Source: Pontibacillus halophilus JSM 076056 = DSM 19796
GTDB taxonomy: Bacteria > Bacillota > Bacilli > Bacillales > BH030062
Reading direction: 5' to 3'
Length of the DNA stretch: 64,000 bases
Assembly: GCF_000425205.1 (NCBI RefSeq)
Contig: NZ_AULI01000001.1
Location: forward strand, 372,001-436,000
Under the pieces are notes generated by a model. The model had not been told where the DNA came from. It worked only from the letters and a program-made list of their open reading frames with translations, and searched no databases. Numbering within the stretch: position 1 is the stretch's first letter; each line of letters begins with the position of its first letter. The position numbers were made by a program, and so were the translations under genes. Of the stretch, positions 1-8,373 are shown one piece after another.

Positions 1-367
1 TCCCTGTTTCAGCCGTCGGTGCATTTGTAGCATAGTGAGAAATTGGCTCTGCAGTTCCCCAGAACACGAGACCTATTCCCATACCAGCACTGAACAGCAT
101 CGCAAACCAAGTGCTCAGCGAATAGTCCGGTTCGTCGCTATCCTTTCCAAGCTTGATCTTTCCGTATGGACTGATAATAAGCATCAAACAGAATAAAACG
201 ATCAGCGTAACGACTAATAAGTAATACCAACCAAAGTTTGTTCCAACAAAGGTTCGGATATTTCCAGTTAATGTTTCTAAATTCGCGGGAGCCGCAGTCC
301 CCCAGATAACAGCAAGCGTACATAAGACGATTGCCGTCCAAAAAACAGATGTAACTTTGTTAGACAT
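1..367 (-). CDS. BCCT-family betaine/choline transporter, N-terminal part (gene runs off the left edge)
   Basis: The minus strand encodes the first ~122 residues of a betaine/carnitine/choline transporter; the rest lies beyond base 1. Two hydrophobic segments (about residues 8-25 and 45-65) are followed by the loop SPYGKIKLG and the third-helix motif MGIGLVFWGTAEPISHY, which is the glycine-rich substrate-helix signature of the BCCT family (OpuD/BetL/BetP type). The ATG at 367 is preceded by GGAGAGAG at a normal distance. Family members take up compatible solutes with sodium for osmoprotection. A second, divergent BCCT gene lies at 10861-12354. Exact substrate cannot be told from this fragment; family call is secure. 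Confidence 0.9.
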   Translation of the reverse strand, partial: MSNKVTSVFWTAIVLCTLAVIWGTAAPANLETLTGNIRTFVGTNFGWYYLLVVTLIVLFCLMLIISPYGKIKLGKDSDEPDYSLSTWFAMLFSAGMGIGLVFWGTAEPISHYATNAPTAETG

Positions 368-639
368 CGCTCTCTCCTTTCCGTGTAATTGAAGAGGCTT
401 TCCCCAAACACATTGACTTTTTAATACAAGTATGAAAACCGTATGTCATGGTTTCCCTATACCCAACGCCCCACAGGAATAAACAAACCTACTAATATAA
501 GTTAATTAATTTAATAAGCCTCACCGAGGAATAAAAATGATATTAATATTCTAGAAAAATGTTGCATGAAATTTCTACCACCAGGGTACACCCTCCTGTA
601 AGATTCGTAATTTTCTTATAGATTGGGAGGAATTCTATT

Positions 640-2223
640 ATGCTGTCTATTGTTACATTTTTAATTTTCACAGTTGGGGTGTTTGTATTTACGTGGTATA
701 AAGCTCGAAACGTAAATATGCAAAGTTCAGAAGGATACTTTCTAGGCGGGAGAAGTCTACCGGGCATTGTCATCGCCTGTTCGCTCGTTCTGACTAACTT
801 ATCAACCGAGCAGATGGTTGGATTGAACGGACAAAGTTACATGTCTTCCATGACAGTTATGGCATGGGAAGTAACAGCACCGCTATCGTTAATCTTTCTT
901 GCTTTTCTTTTCTTACCAAAGTATTTAAAGAGCGGCATTACGACAATTCCTGATTTTCTACAACAACGATTTGATCTTAGTACTCGTCAATTAATGTCCA
1001 TCCTATTTCTAATCGGCTATGCGTCTTCCTTTCTTCCGACGGTACTTTATTCAGGCGCTCTCGTGCTCGACCAAATCTTCAATGTATCCGAAACACTACA
1101 GCTTAGTGAATTTTGGACTATCTTCCTCATTGCTTTAGCGATAGGAGGAATTGGCTGCTTCTATATTATTTATGGCGGACTACGCGCGATTTCATTTGCA
1201 GACACTATTTATGGCATTGGACTTATATTAGGCGGAATTCTTATTCCATTCTTAGGCTTGTACCATCTTGGTGACGGAAGCTTATCTGTAGGGACAGACC
1301 GACTCCTACATACGAATACAGATAAATTAAATGCCATCGGAGGGCCTGGTTCGAATGTTCCGTGGCCAACAATCTTAACGGGGTTATTGTTTAATAATTT
1401 ATTCTACTGGTGTACAAACCAAGCTATTGTACAGCGTTCGCTAGGTGCGAAGAGCCTGGCAGAGGGGCAGAAAGGTGTACTCTTTGCTGGATTCTTTAAA
1501 GTATTTGGGGTCTTATACCTTGTTATTCCTGGGCTCATTGCATATGACCTTTATGGCGGCAACATCCCGAACGGAGACCAAGCTTACCCTCAGCTTGTAA
1601 TTGATGTCTTGCCGACCGCTTTATCTGGATTCTTCGCAGCCGTATTATTCGGCGCGATTATGAGTTCCTTTAACGGAGCATTAAATAGCTGCATCACACT
1701 CTTTACGCTTGATTTATACAAACCAATCTTCAAGCCAAATGCTTCAGATGACCAAATTGTTAAAGCAGGTCGAATCTTTGCTTTCTCCTTTGCTTTCTTA
1801 AGTATTATCATTACTCCTTTCGTATTGTTCGCAGGAGATGGACTCTACAATTACTTGCAAGAAATGTTCGGGTTTATTAACATTCCAATCCTCGGCGCCA
1901 TCGTCATTGGATTCTTTACGAAATATGTACCAGCAATAGCTCCAAAGATTGCAACCATCACCCATTTGATCCTTTATGGAGCATCCAAAGTTGTTCTAGG
2001 TGATTTGAATTTTCTTTATGTACTGGCGATTCTCTTCCCACTGAATATCGCCCTTCAACTCATCATTGCACAATTCAGATCGAGAGAGACACCTTATGAA
2101 ATGCAAGATAGTGGAGCAGTAGATATGACGCCGTGGAAACATCGCAAATTGACAACCGCGCTTATTCTTATCATGGTTATTGGACTGTATGTGTTCTTCT
2201 CCCCACTCGGAGTTGCAACGTAA
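640..2223 (+). CDS. Sodium:solute symporter (SSS family, YidK-like)
   Basis: A 527-residue, very hydrophobic protein with about 13-14 membrane helices, the usual SSS size. The N-terminal region has GYFLGGRSLPG followed by SLVLTNLSTEQMVGLNGQ, and the middle has FYWCTNQAIVQRSLGAKSL, all recalling E. coli YidK and the SGLT branch of the family. It should import an organic solute (sugar or related) with sodium across the cytoplasmic membrane; the substrate is unknown. The ATG at 640 follows TTGGGAGGAATTC, a strong ribosome-binding site. The gene stands alone, divergent from the BCCT gene, with 272 bases between them. No clear terminator follows it. Confidence 0.88.
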   Translation: MLSIVTFLIFTVGVFVFTWYKARNVNMQSSEGYFLGGRSLPGIVIACSLVLTNLSTEQMVGLNGQSYMSSMTVMAWEVTAPLSLIFLAFLFLPKYLKSGITTIPDFLQQRFDLSTRQLMSILFLIGYASSFLPTVLYSGALVLDQIFNVSETLQLSEFWTIFLIALAIGGIGCFYIIYGGLRAISFADTIYGIGLILGGILIPFLGLYHLGDGSLSVGTDRLLHTNTDKLNAIGGPGSNVPWPTILTGLLFNNLFYWCTNQAIVQRSLGAKSLAEGQKGVLFAGFFKVFGVLYLVIPGLIAYDLYGGNIPNGDQAYPQLVIDVLPTALSGFFAAVLFGAIMSSFNGALNSCITLFTLDLYKPIFKPNASDDQIVKAGRIFAFSFAFLSIIITPFVLFAGDGLYNYLQEMFGFINIPILGAIVIGFFTKYVPAIAPKIATITHLILYGASKVVLGDLNFLYVLAILFPLNIALQLIIAQFRSRETPYEMQDSGAVDMTPWKHRKLTTALILIMVIGLYVFFSPLGVAT

Positions 2224-2274
2224 ACAAATCCTGTGCCCTCATCCGTTACTACCGACACAATACGCGTATACTAC

Positions 2275-2308
2275 TTGTAAGGTGTCTTTAGAGTGCGTAT
2301 TATACGCA
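2275..2308 (+). promoter_or_regulatory. Putative promoter with palindromic operator before the cysteine synthase gene
   Basis: TTGTAA (2275-2280) and TATTAT (2298-2303), 17 bases apart, form a plausible sigma-A promoter. A 15-base perfect palindrome TGCGTATTATACGCA (2294-2308) covers the -10, and a second palindrome ATACGCGTAT lies at 2260-2269. The overlap suggests a repressor operator, but I do not recognise the regulator. Confidence 0.45.
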
Positions 2309-2380
2309 TCTTAGTATTCTTATCGGCATTTCTGGTGTTACAATGGAAATAAATCGTAAGAAAAAAGGAAGTGGATTCGC

Positions 2381-3316
2381 ATGCGCGTAGCCAACAACAT
2401 TGCTGAACTGATTGGGGATACCCCTTTAGTTAAACTAAATCGGATTGTCCCTGAAGGTGTAGCTGATGTCTACTTGAAGCTAGAAATGTTCAATCCTAGT
2501 GGAAGTGTAAAGGACCGAGCTGCTTACAACATGATGGTAGAAGCTGAGAAGGCCGGTCATTTGAAAGAAGGCTCAACAATCATTGAACCAACGAGCGGGA
2601 ATACTGGAATCGGTCTTGCCATGAATGCTGCTGCTCGTGGATACCGTGCGATTCTTGTTATGCCTGACAATGCTACACAAGAACGTATTAATTTACTCAA
2701 AGCATTTGGCGCAGAAGTTCACCTCACCCCTTCTGCAGAGAAGATGCCCGGTTCTATCAATAAAGCGAAAGAACTATCGAAGGAAATTCCGAACAGCTTC
2801 ATGCCGATGCAATTTGAGAACCAAGCAAACCCAGATGCACACCGTAATTCAACGGCGCTTGAAATCGTAGAAGCGATGAAGCACCTTGGAAAGCCTCTCT
2901 CTGCATTCGTCTCTTCTGCAGGTACTGGAGGTACAGTGACAGGAACTGGAGAAACGTTAAAAGAACATTACGAAGACATGACGGTTCACGTTGTAGAACC
3001 TGAAGGCTCCCCTGTTCTATCTGGCGGTAAGCCTGGTAAGCACAAACTTGTCGGAACGAGCCCTGGCTTTATTCCAGACACATTAAACCAAGAAATCTAT
3101 GATGAGATCTTCCGCATTCAAGACGAAGATGCATACGACATCACGCGTCGTCTCGCAAGCGAAGAAGGCATTCTAGTTGGCCCTTCAGCTGGAGCGACAA
3201 CGTATGCAGCTATTGAAGTTGCGAAACGTCTTGAACCTGGCCAGATTGTTGTGGCCATTGCTCCTGACACAGGTGAGCGTTATCTATCAGGCGACCTATT
3301 CCGATTTGATGAATAA
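2381..3316 (+). CDS. cysK: Cysteine synthase / PLP-dependent beta-family enzyme (CysK-like)
   Basis: A 311-residue fold-type II PLP enzyme. The Schiff-base lysine lies in NPSGSVKDR (about residues 38-46), the substrate-binding loop is EPTSGNTGIGLAM, the phosphate-binding glycine loop is SAGTGGTVTGTG, and the C-terminus has PDTGERYLSGDLF, as in CysK. It should convert O-acetylserine and sulfide to cysteine in the cytosol. Length matches B. subtilis CysK (308). Related enzymes of the same size (CysM, the MccA cystathionine beta-synthase) cannot be fully excluded because NPSGSVKDR differs slightly from the commonest CysK form. ATG at 2381 follows AAAAAAGGAAGTGG. The gene is single, with its own promoter and terminator. 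Confidence 0.82.
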   Translation: MRVANNIAELIGDTPLVKLNRIVPEGVADVYLKLEMFNPSGSVKDRAAYNMMVEAEKAGHLKEGSTIIEPTSGNTGIGLAMNAAARGYRAILVMPDNATQERINLLKAFGAEVHLTPSAEKMPGSINKAKELSKEIPNSFMPMQFENQANPDAHRNSTALEIVEAMKHLGKPLSAFVSSAGTGGTVTGTGETLKEHYEDMTVHVVEPEGSPVLSGGKPGKHKLVGTSPGFIPDTLNQEIYDEIFRIQDEDAYDITRRLASEEGILVGPSAGATTYAAIEVAKRLEPGQIVVAIAPDTGERYLSGDLFRFDE

Positions 3317-3345
3317 AGAACCCATAGTTGGGTTCTTTATTTAAT
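3315..3345 (+). terminator. Rho-independent terminator after the cysteine synthase gene
   Basis: Perfect 10-bp stem AAAGAACCCA (3315-3324) / TGGGTTCTTT (3329-3338), overlapping the stop codon and running into a T-rich tail. Confidence 0.85.
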
Positions 3346-3433
3346 GTTCATGGATAACCGAGAAGATTCGTTTTAATTTGTCATCGAACAGGGAAATGAT
3401 TACAAATCAAGTGTTCCATGAGGAGTGAGTGAA

Positions 3434-4048
3434 GTGAAACTCATCGTTTTTGGTGCTACTGGCGCAACCGGACAGGAAGTCGTAAAGCAAGCATTACAGC
3501 AAGGGATGGACGTAACCGCCTTTGTACGAAGCCCTTCTAAATTATCGAGCGCCCACCCAAATCTCGAGATTGTAAAGGGAGATGCTTTCGACAAGGATGA
3601 CGTCTGCCGGGCACTCCCCGGCCATGATGCGGTCATTTCATGCCTTGGCTCAAGTGGGCTAAAGGAGTCGAACGAACTGTCTACTATGACTGAAAATATC
3701 CTAGACGCGATGAAGCAATATCATGTAGAACGAATCGCCTACACAGCCTCAGCTGGGATTAATCGAGAAATTCCAGGGTTAAGCGGGATATTCGCATCGT
3801 TGATCTTACGAAATGTACTATCTGATCATAGACGCGCAGTCGAACTGATCCAATCCAACGACATGCAATGGACAATTGCAAGGCCCATGCAACTCACGAA
3901 CGGAGTGAGAACTACACATTATCGTACATCAGAGGATAGCGTCCCAACCAAAGGAAAGAAAATTAGCCGAAGCGATGTCGCACACTTCTTGCTTGAATCG
4001 GTATCCACTCAACACTATTTGAAACAATCAATTGGCCTAGCGTACTAA
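3434..4048 (+). CDS. NAD(P)-binding atypical SDR (NmrA / biliverdin-reductase-B-like)
   Basis: A ~204-residue Rossmann protein starting KLIVFGATGATG, the dinucleotide-binding loop of the atypical short-chain dehydrogenases, followed by AFVRSPSKL and HDAVISCLGSSG, typical of NAD(P)H-binding flavin-reductase-like proteins. No catalytic YxxxK motif is expected in this subgroup; substrate unknown. A GTG at 3425 would add three residues, but AGGAG at 3421-3425 sits 8 bases before the GTG at 3434 and overlaps the earlier codon, so I choose 3434. The gene is monocistronic between two terminators. Confidence 0.82.
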   Translation: MKLIVFGATGATGQEVVKQALQQGMDVTAFVRSPSKLSSAHPNLEIVKGDAFDKDDVCRALPGHDAVISCLGSSGLKESNELSTMTENILDAMKQYHVERIAYTASAGINREIPGLSGIFASLILRNVLSDHRRAVELIQSNDMQWTIARPMQLTNGVRTTHYRTSEDSVPTKGKKISRSDVAHFLLESVSTQHYLKQSIGLAY

Positions 4049-4075
4049 GGAACCCAAATACTGGGTTCTTTTTTT
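4048..4075 (+). terminator. Rho-independent terminator
   Basis: Stem GAACCCA (4050-4056) / TGGGTTC (4062-4068) followed by eight Ts. It closely resembles the hairpin after the cysteine synthase gene. Confidence 0.85.
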
Positions 4076-4168
4076 ATGCGTAAGAGTTTCTTGATTGTAG
4101 CAGATACGATATAATGTGTACTTATTTAGAGTTACGAACTATTTGAATGAAGAAAAGAAGGTGTCTAC

Positions 4169-5401
4169 ATGCAACCTCAATCTGCCCAAGGAAGCAAGAA
4201 CCTTGTTATTATGTGGTTTGCAAACTTTTTTATCGCAGGGAGCATGACGATGATCATGCCGTTTTTGTCGTTATATATCGAAACGTTTGGCACGTTTAGC
4301 TCATCCTACGTTCAGCTGTGGTCAGGTCTTGTCTTTGGCATTACGTTCTTCACCGCATTCCTTGTCTCCCCCATTTGGGGCAGGTTAGGTGACCAATTTG
4401 GGCGTAAGCCACTTCTCATTGTATCGGGATTCGGCCTTGCGCTAAGCGTCTTTTTAATGGGATATGCTCAATCTGTCTTTCAGCTATTCCTGCTACGTCT
4501 ATTTATGGGCGTCTTCACAGGGTTTATCGCTACGTCCCAAGCGCTCATCTCGACGCAGACGCCGAAAGAGGTATCAGGCCGCGTACTCGGTACGTTACAA
4601 ACAGGTAGTGTAACGGGTAGCTTGATGGGACCTTTGCTTGGCGGTGTATTGGCTGATTCCATTGGCTATGCTACAACGTTCCAAATGACCTCGGCGACGT
4701 TGTTGCTCGCTGCGTTATTTGTATGGTTGGGTGTTAAGGAATATCGAATTAAAGAAGATGTTGAACCGGGAGAGAAGGAGACATACACGAGAAAAGAAGT
4801 GCTTGGATTTATTTTCCGCCAGCCGATACTCCTGACAGTTATTGTCGTTTCTATGTTTGTTCAGATTGCTCATTTCAGCCTTCAACCCATTCTATCCTTA
4901 TATGTTCAAGAGCTTCACGGACCCGTGAACATTGGACTCTATTCTGGGATTGCATTCTCAGCAGCAGGGGTTGGGAATCTACTCATGGCCAGGCGTTGGG
5001 GCAAGATTGCAGACCGTATCGGGTATGAGAAAGTACTCATCTTTCTGTTTGTCTTAGCTGCAGTTGTCTATTTGCCAGGAGCTTTCGTCACCACGTTATG
5101 GCAACTTGTTGTGTTACGTTTTCTCCTTGGCCTCGCCATCGGAGGGATTATACCCGTACGAATCGCCTACATTCGGCAAACTGCGCCTAACTCCATCCAA
5201 GGAGAAATTCTCGGATATAATACAAGCCTGAGATTTTTAGGGAACATTATTGGTCCTTTATTAGGCGGAATTTTAGCTGGGATGTATGGCTTCTCTTCCG
5301 TGTTCTTCTTTACGAGTATTTTGCTCGCTTTATGTGGGCTCACAATCTTTGCAGTCATAACGAAAACAAAACAACCAAACGTAGTAAATACCACTTCCTA
5401 A
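4169..5401 (+). CDS. MFS multidrug-type exporter (12 TM, MdtG-like)
   Basis: A 410-residue major facilitator protein with about 12 membrane helices. The motif-A loop between helices 2 and 3 is GRLGDQFGRKPLL, and motif C in helix 5 is TGSLMGPLLGG, which marks drug:H+ antiporters; a second motif-A-like loop is WGKIADRIGYEKVL. Overall pattern matches MdtG/YkuC-type proton-driven efflux pumps in the cytoplasmic membrane. Substrate unknown. ATG at 4169 follows AGAAGGTGTCTAC. The gene is followed immediately by a hairpin shared with the converging small membrane-protein gene. Confidence 0.88.
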   Translation: MQPQSAQGSKNLVIMWFANFFIAGSMTMIMPFLSLYIETFGTFSSSYVQLWSGLVFGITFFTAFLVSPIWGRLGDQFGRKPLLIVSGFGLALSVFLMGYAQSVFQLFLLRLFMGVFTGFIATSQALISTQTPKEVSGRVLGTLQTGSVTGSLMGPLLGGVLADSIGYATTFQMTSATLLLAALFVWLGVKEYRIKEDVEPGEKETYTRKEVLGFIFRQPILLTVIVVSMFVQIAHFSLQPILSLYVQELHGPVNIGLYSGIAFSAAGVGNLLMARRWGKIADRIGYEKVLIFLFVLAAVVYLPGAFVTTLWQLVVLRFLLGLAIGGIIPVRIAYIRQTAPNSIQGEILGYNTSLRFLGNIIGPLLGGILAGMYGFSSVFFFTSILLALCGLTIFAVITKTKQPNVVNTTS

Positions 5402-5429
5402 CCACGCCAGACTATGGTGTGGTTTTTTT
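5401..5429 (+). terminator. Terminator after the MFS gene
   Basis: ACCAC-GCC / GGT-GTGGT stem (5401-5423) followed by seven Ts on the plus strand. The converging gene at 5412-5714 ends inside it. Confidence 0.75.
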
Positions 5430-5714
5430 ATGGGCATGGTCTTTGAACGCTTCGATTACATGTGAGTAAATCTCTTTCGTCACTTCGGTAAGAACTACGA
5501 GTAATACTCCTCCAACCCCTATTGAAAGGGTGTAAGAAGATAACTGATGAGAGGTTTGAATTGGCTTCATCAACAAAAGCCATAATGGGGTAAACACTAA
5601 GGAAAGAGCTACACTAAACGTAGCCAATAAAAGGAGCGACAAGGTTACTAAACTAAAAGCTATAAGCAAGAAACGTACTCCGACAAGCAAGGAAGGTTGC
5701 TCAGTTTGGCACAT
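5412..5714 (-). CDS. Small two-helix membrane protein, unknown function
   Basis: About 100 residues beginning MCQTEQPSLL, with two long hydrophobic stretches (roughly residues 10-42 and 57-80) and a polar C-terminal tail ending in HAHKKTTP. I do not recognise the family. An in-frame start at 5798 exists, but the ATG at 5714 has GGGTGG 8 bases upstream and removes a basic, unlikely leader, so I prefer it. The C-terminal end overlaps the terminator of the converging exporter gene, which is common for convergent pairs. Being hydrophobic and well initiated, it is probably real. Confidence 0.5.
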   Translation of the reverse strand: MCQTEQPSLLVGVRFLLIAFSLVTLSLLLLATFSVALSLVFTPLWLLLMKPIQTSHQLSSYTLSIGVGGVLLVVLTEVTKEIYSHVIEAFKDHAHKKTTP

Positions 5715-6134
5715 ATCGAATCCCACCCTCACGCTTCGTTTTTTGTAAGTTCTTACTACTTTCAACAATGTAGTTATACTATGTTTCCTAGTTAACATGT
5801 ATGCCTGACTTTGTTGAGATTCATGGTCTAAGTCCAGTGTACACTTTACGAAGGTGTTCGATCAGGTTCCGACCATCTAAGCTTTAGGCATGGGATTTCT
5901 CTACATATTGGTTTAACCCTCCATCTCATTGAATCGGTTATAAATTTAACAATGAACAAACTCTATAAGGAGATGGTAGCCGAACACACACCGTGGTGCA
6001 GGGAAACGATTTGATATCAACGTTTCTAGGTTGCTCGTTGAAAGGCCCTTCGTAAACGGATTCTTTTTCATTTCATAAGCCTTATGATATAGTAACCGAG
6101 CACTTATAAAGACAATAATGCCAGGAGGTTCAAC
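5715..6134. other. Non-coding interval, 420 bases
   Basis: Contains the upstream region of the small membrane-protein gene and the leader of the exporter at 6135. I see a short TTGATATCAA palindrome near 6010 and a TATGAT -10-like box near 6083, but no convincing gene or RNA. Confidence 0.4.
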
Positions 6135-7493
6135 ATGCAACAAGAATCATCGACAAATTCCCAGTCGTCTTCCTATACGAAAACAATTTTAGCACTCAGT
6201 TTAACGGTATGGCTTGTCGTTATGAATACGACAATGTTCAATGTCGCATTGCCTAATGTGCTTGAACAATTTGCGCTACAGCCTGCTCAAGGAACTTGGA
6301 TTGTATCTGGTTATTCCGTTGTCTTGGCAATCTTAACAATCATGTATACGCGCCTATCTGACTACATTCCTATACGTAAGCTCTTTATTATTGGAGTATT
6401 GTTATTCGGAGGATTCTCCCTCATCGGATTCTTTACCCAGAACTTTGCATGGCTCCTATTAGCACGACTCGGCCAAGCCACAGGGGCAGCAGCTATACCT
6501 GGCTTATCGTTCGTATTTGCTGGCCGGTATATCCCGCTTGAGCGACGCGGGCGCGCGATGGCATTCATCGCATCCGCATCGTCACTCGGATTTGGATTAG
6601 GACCTGTCGTAGGCGGCTTTATTACGGATTCCCTTGGTTGGACCTACCTATTTGCATTCACCTTTCTTGTGCTTGCTCTAATCCCGTTACACTTACGCTT
6701 ACTCCCACGTGAAGAAGCGAAACAAGGAACATTCGATTTGTTAGGTGGCTTCATTACAGGACTAACGGTCACATCCTTTCTCTTATTTATCTCAGCCGGA
6801 ATTATTTACTTTGCAATCATCGGCATCGTCTTTGCAGCCCTCTTATGGGTAAGGATTACCAAATTCCACACACCGTTTATTCAACCGGAACTATTGAAGA
6901 ATCGTTCATTTCGCATTATTTTGTACATGAGTTATCTAGGGTTTACGACACATTTCGCTATCCTCGTGCTCATGCCATTAATGTTGCAAAACGTGTTCGA
7001 TAAGAACCCAACAGTTGTAGGGCTCATTATCTTCCCTGGAGCACTGCTGTCGGCAGTAGCAGCCATATTTGTCGGTCGTCTAATTGACTTCTACGGAAAT
7101 ATGAAGATTATCTTGTTGGCCCATGTGTTGCTAACAATTTCTACAATTCTGTTCTATTTCCTCTCACCGATTAATGAATATATGATAATGCTCGGCTACA
7201 TGTTCACAAGCTTTGGGTTTTCAAGCCTATCATCAAGTACAACGAACGAAGTATCCCGCATATTGCCTGATCATTTAATTGGCTCAGGTATGGGGATGAA
7301 GCAACTTACTCAATTTATTGGTGCGGCCTCAGGCCCTGTCTTCAGTGGAATTATTCTTGAACTTAATAGAGAACCCTACTCTGTTCCATCCTTCCAGTTC
7401 GCTTATTTATTCGTGATGGTCGTAATGGTGGTATCATTTGTGCTTTATTTCGTTTATCGTTCTATTAAGAAACAAACCACAACTAGCTCTTAA
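6135..7493 (+). CDS. MFS drug exporter, DHA2-type with Tet(K)/Tet(L)-like features
   Basis: A 452-residue, about 14-helix transporter. Helix 1 carries VVMNTTMFNVALPNV, the D1 motif of the DHA2/QacA group; then TWIVSGYSVVLAILT, the loop ARYIP-like GRYIPLERRGRAM and the motif-C stretch GFGLGPVVGGFITDSLGW. The arrangement and length are close to Tet(K)/Tet(L) and QacA antiporters. It likely exchanges protons (or sodium/potassium, as Tet(L) can) for a drug or monovalent cation. ATG at 6135 follows CCAGGAGGTTCAAC. Substrate and any resistance phenotype are not predictable from the sequence. Confidence 0.87.
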   Translation: MQQESSTNSQSSSYTKTILALSLTVWLVVMNTTMFNVALPNVLEQFALQPAQGTWIVSGYSVVLAILTIMYTRLSDYIPIRKLFIIGVLLFGGFSLIGFFTQNFAWLLLARLGQATGAAAIPGLSFVFAGRYIPLERRGRAMAFIASASSLGFGLGPVVGGFITDSLGWTYLFAFTFLVLALIPLHLRLLPREEAKQGTFDLLGGFITGLTVTSFLLFISAGIIYFAIIGIVFAALLWVRITKFHTPFIQPELLKNRSFRIILYMSYLGFTTHFAILVLMPLMLQNVFDKNPTVVGLIIFPGALLSAVAAIFVGRLIDFYGNMKIILLAHVLLTISTILFYFLSPINEYMIMLGYMFTSFGFSSLSSSTTNEVSRILPDHLIGSGMGMKQLTQFIGAASGPVFSGIILELNREPYSVPSFQFAYLFVMVVMVVSFVLYFVYRSIKKQTTTSS

Positions 7494-7569
7494 CCATCGA
7501 CATGTTTACCCCTTACCTTTACGGGAATGAAACGTAATGAAGATTTAACCGTAAAGGAGTGAACGTGAA

Positions 7570-8307
7570 ATGGAACTACGTACTGCAATTATCACAGGAG
7601 CTAGTAGCGGAATTGGTGCTGCAACTGCTAAAGAATTAGCGCAAAAAAATATTAAGGTTATGCTAGCAGCAAGACGTGACGAACGCTTGCAAGAGCTTAA
7701 ACAAGAAATCGAGGAGCTGGGTGGTACAGCTGAATATCGTAAAACAGATGTCACCTCTCCTGAAGAAATGGAAGCTCTCGCAAAAGAGACAAAAGAAGCA
7801 TTCGGTCAAGTAGACATCCTTGTGAACAATGCTGGTCTAATGCCACTATCCTTTATGAATAAACGTAAATTAGACGAATGGAATAAGATGGTCGATGTGA
7901 ACATTAAAGGTGTTTTAAATGGCATCTATGCCGTCCTTCCTTACATGGAGGAACAAAATAACGGACACATCGTAAATGTATCCTCTGTAGCAGGCCACAA
8001 GACTATGCCAGGTAGCGCGGTCTATAGTGGTACGAAATTCGCTGTAAGAGCAATCTCAGAAGGCTTCCGAGAAGAGATGGCAAACACAAACATTCGCACA
8101 ACCATCATCTCACCAGGAGCTGTCTCAACTGAACTGACAGACACCATTACAGATGAAGATATTCTAGAATCCTTCCAAAATAACAGTTCAGATATGGAAC
8201 CACTACAAAGTGAAGACATTGCATCCGCAATCCGCTATGCCATCGAACAACCAGCTCACGTAGACACGAACGAAGTATTGGTTCGCCCTACTAAACAAGC
8301 GTTGTAA
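7570..8307 (+). CDS. Short-chain dehydrogenase/reductase (classical SDR)
   Basis: A 245-residue classical SDR with every diagnostic motif: cofactor loop [10 protein letters not shown] (about residues 9-18), NNAG near residue 87, catalytic Ser in NVSSVAG (~137), and YSGTK (Tyr ~152, Lys ~156). AARRDE after the second strand suggests NADP(H) preference by its arginines. Closest known types are YdfG/serine-dehydrogenase-like cytosolic oxidoreductases; substrate unknown. ATG at 7570 follows AAAGGAGTGAACGTGAA. It ends in a strong hairpin shared with the converging helD gene. Confidence 0.9.
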   Translation: MELRTAIITGASSGIGAATAKELAQKNIKVMLAARRDERLQELKQEIEELGGTAEYRKTDVTSPEEMEALAKETKEAFGQVDILVNNAGLMPLSFMNKRKLDEWNKMVDVNIKGVLNGIYAVLPYMEEQNNGHIVNVSSVAGHKTMPGSAVYSGTKFAVRAISEGFREEMANTNIRTTIISPGAVSTELTDTITDEDILESFQNNSSDMEPLQSEDIASAIRYAIEQPAHVDTNEVLVRPTKQAL

Positions 8308-8311
8308 TAGA

Positions 8312-8349
8312 AATAACCCCCGCTTCAACAATAGGAAGCGGGGGTTATT
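8312..8349. terminator. Bidirectional terminator between SDR gene and helD
   Basis: Perfect 15-bp stem AATAACCCCCGCTTC (8312-8326) / GAAGCGGGGGTTATT (8335-8349) with an 8-base loop, placed between convergent genes. Confidence 0.9.
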
Positions 8350-8373
8350 ATATTTGTATAGCCCGGGAAATAG

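Noticed and set aside
5412-5798. Longer start at 5798 for the small membrane protein
   Set aside because: It adds 28 basic residues without a ribosome-binding site; 5714 has one.
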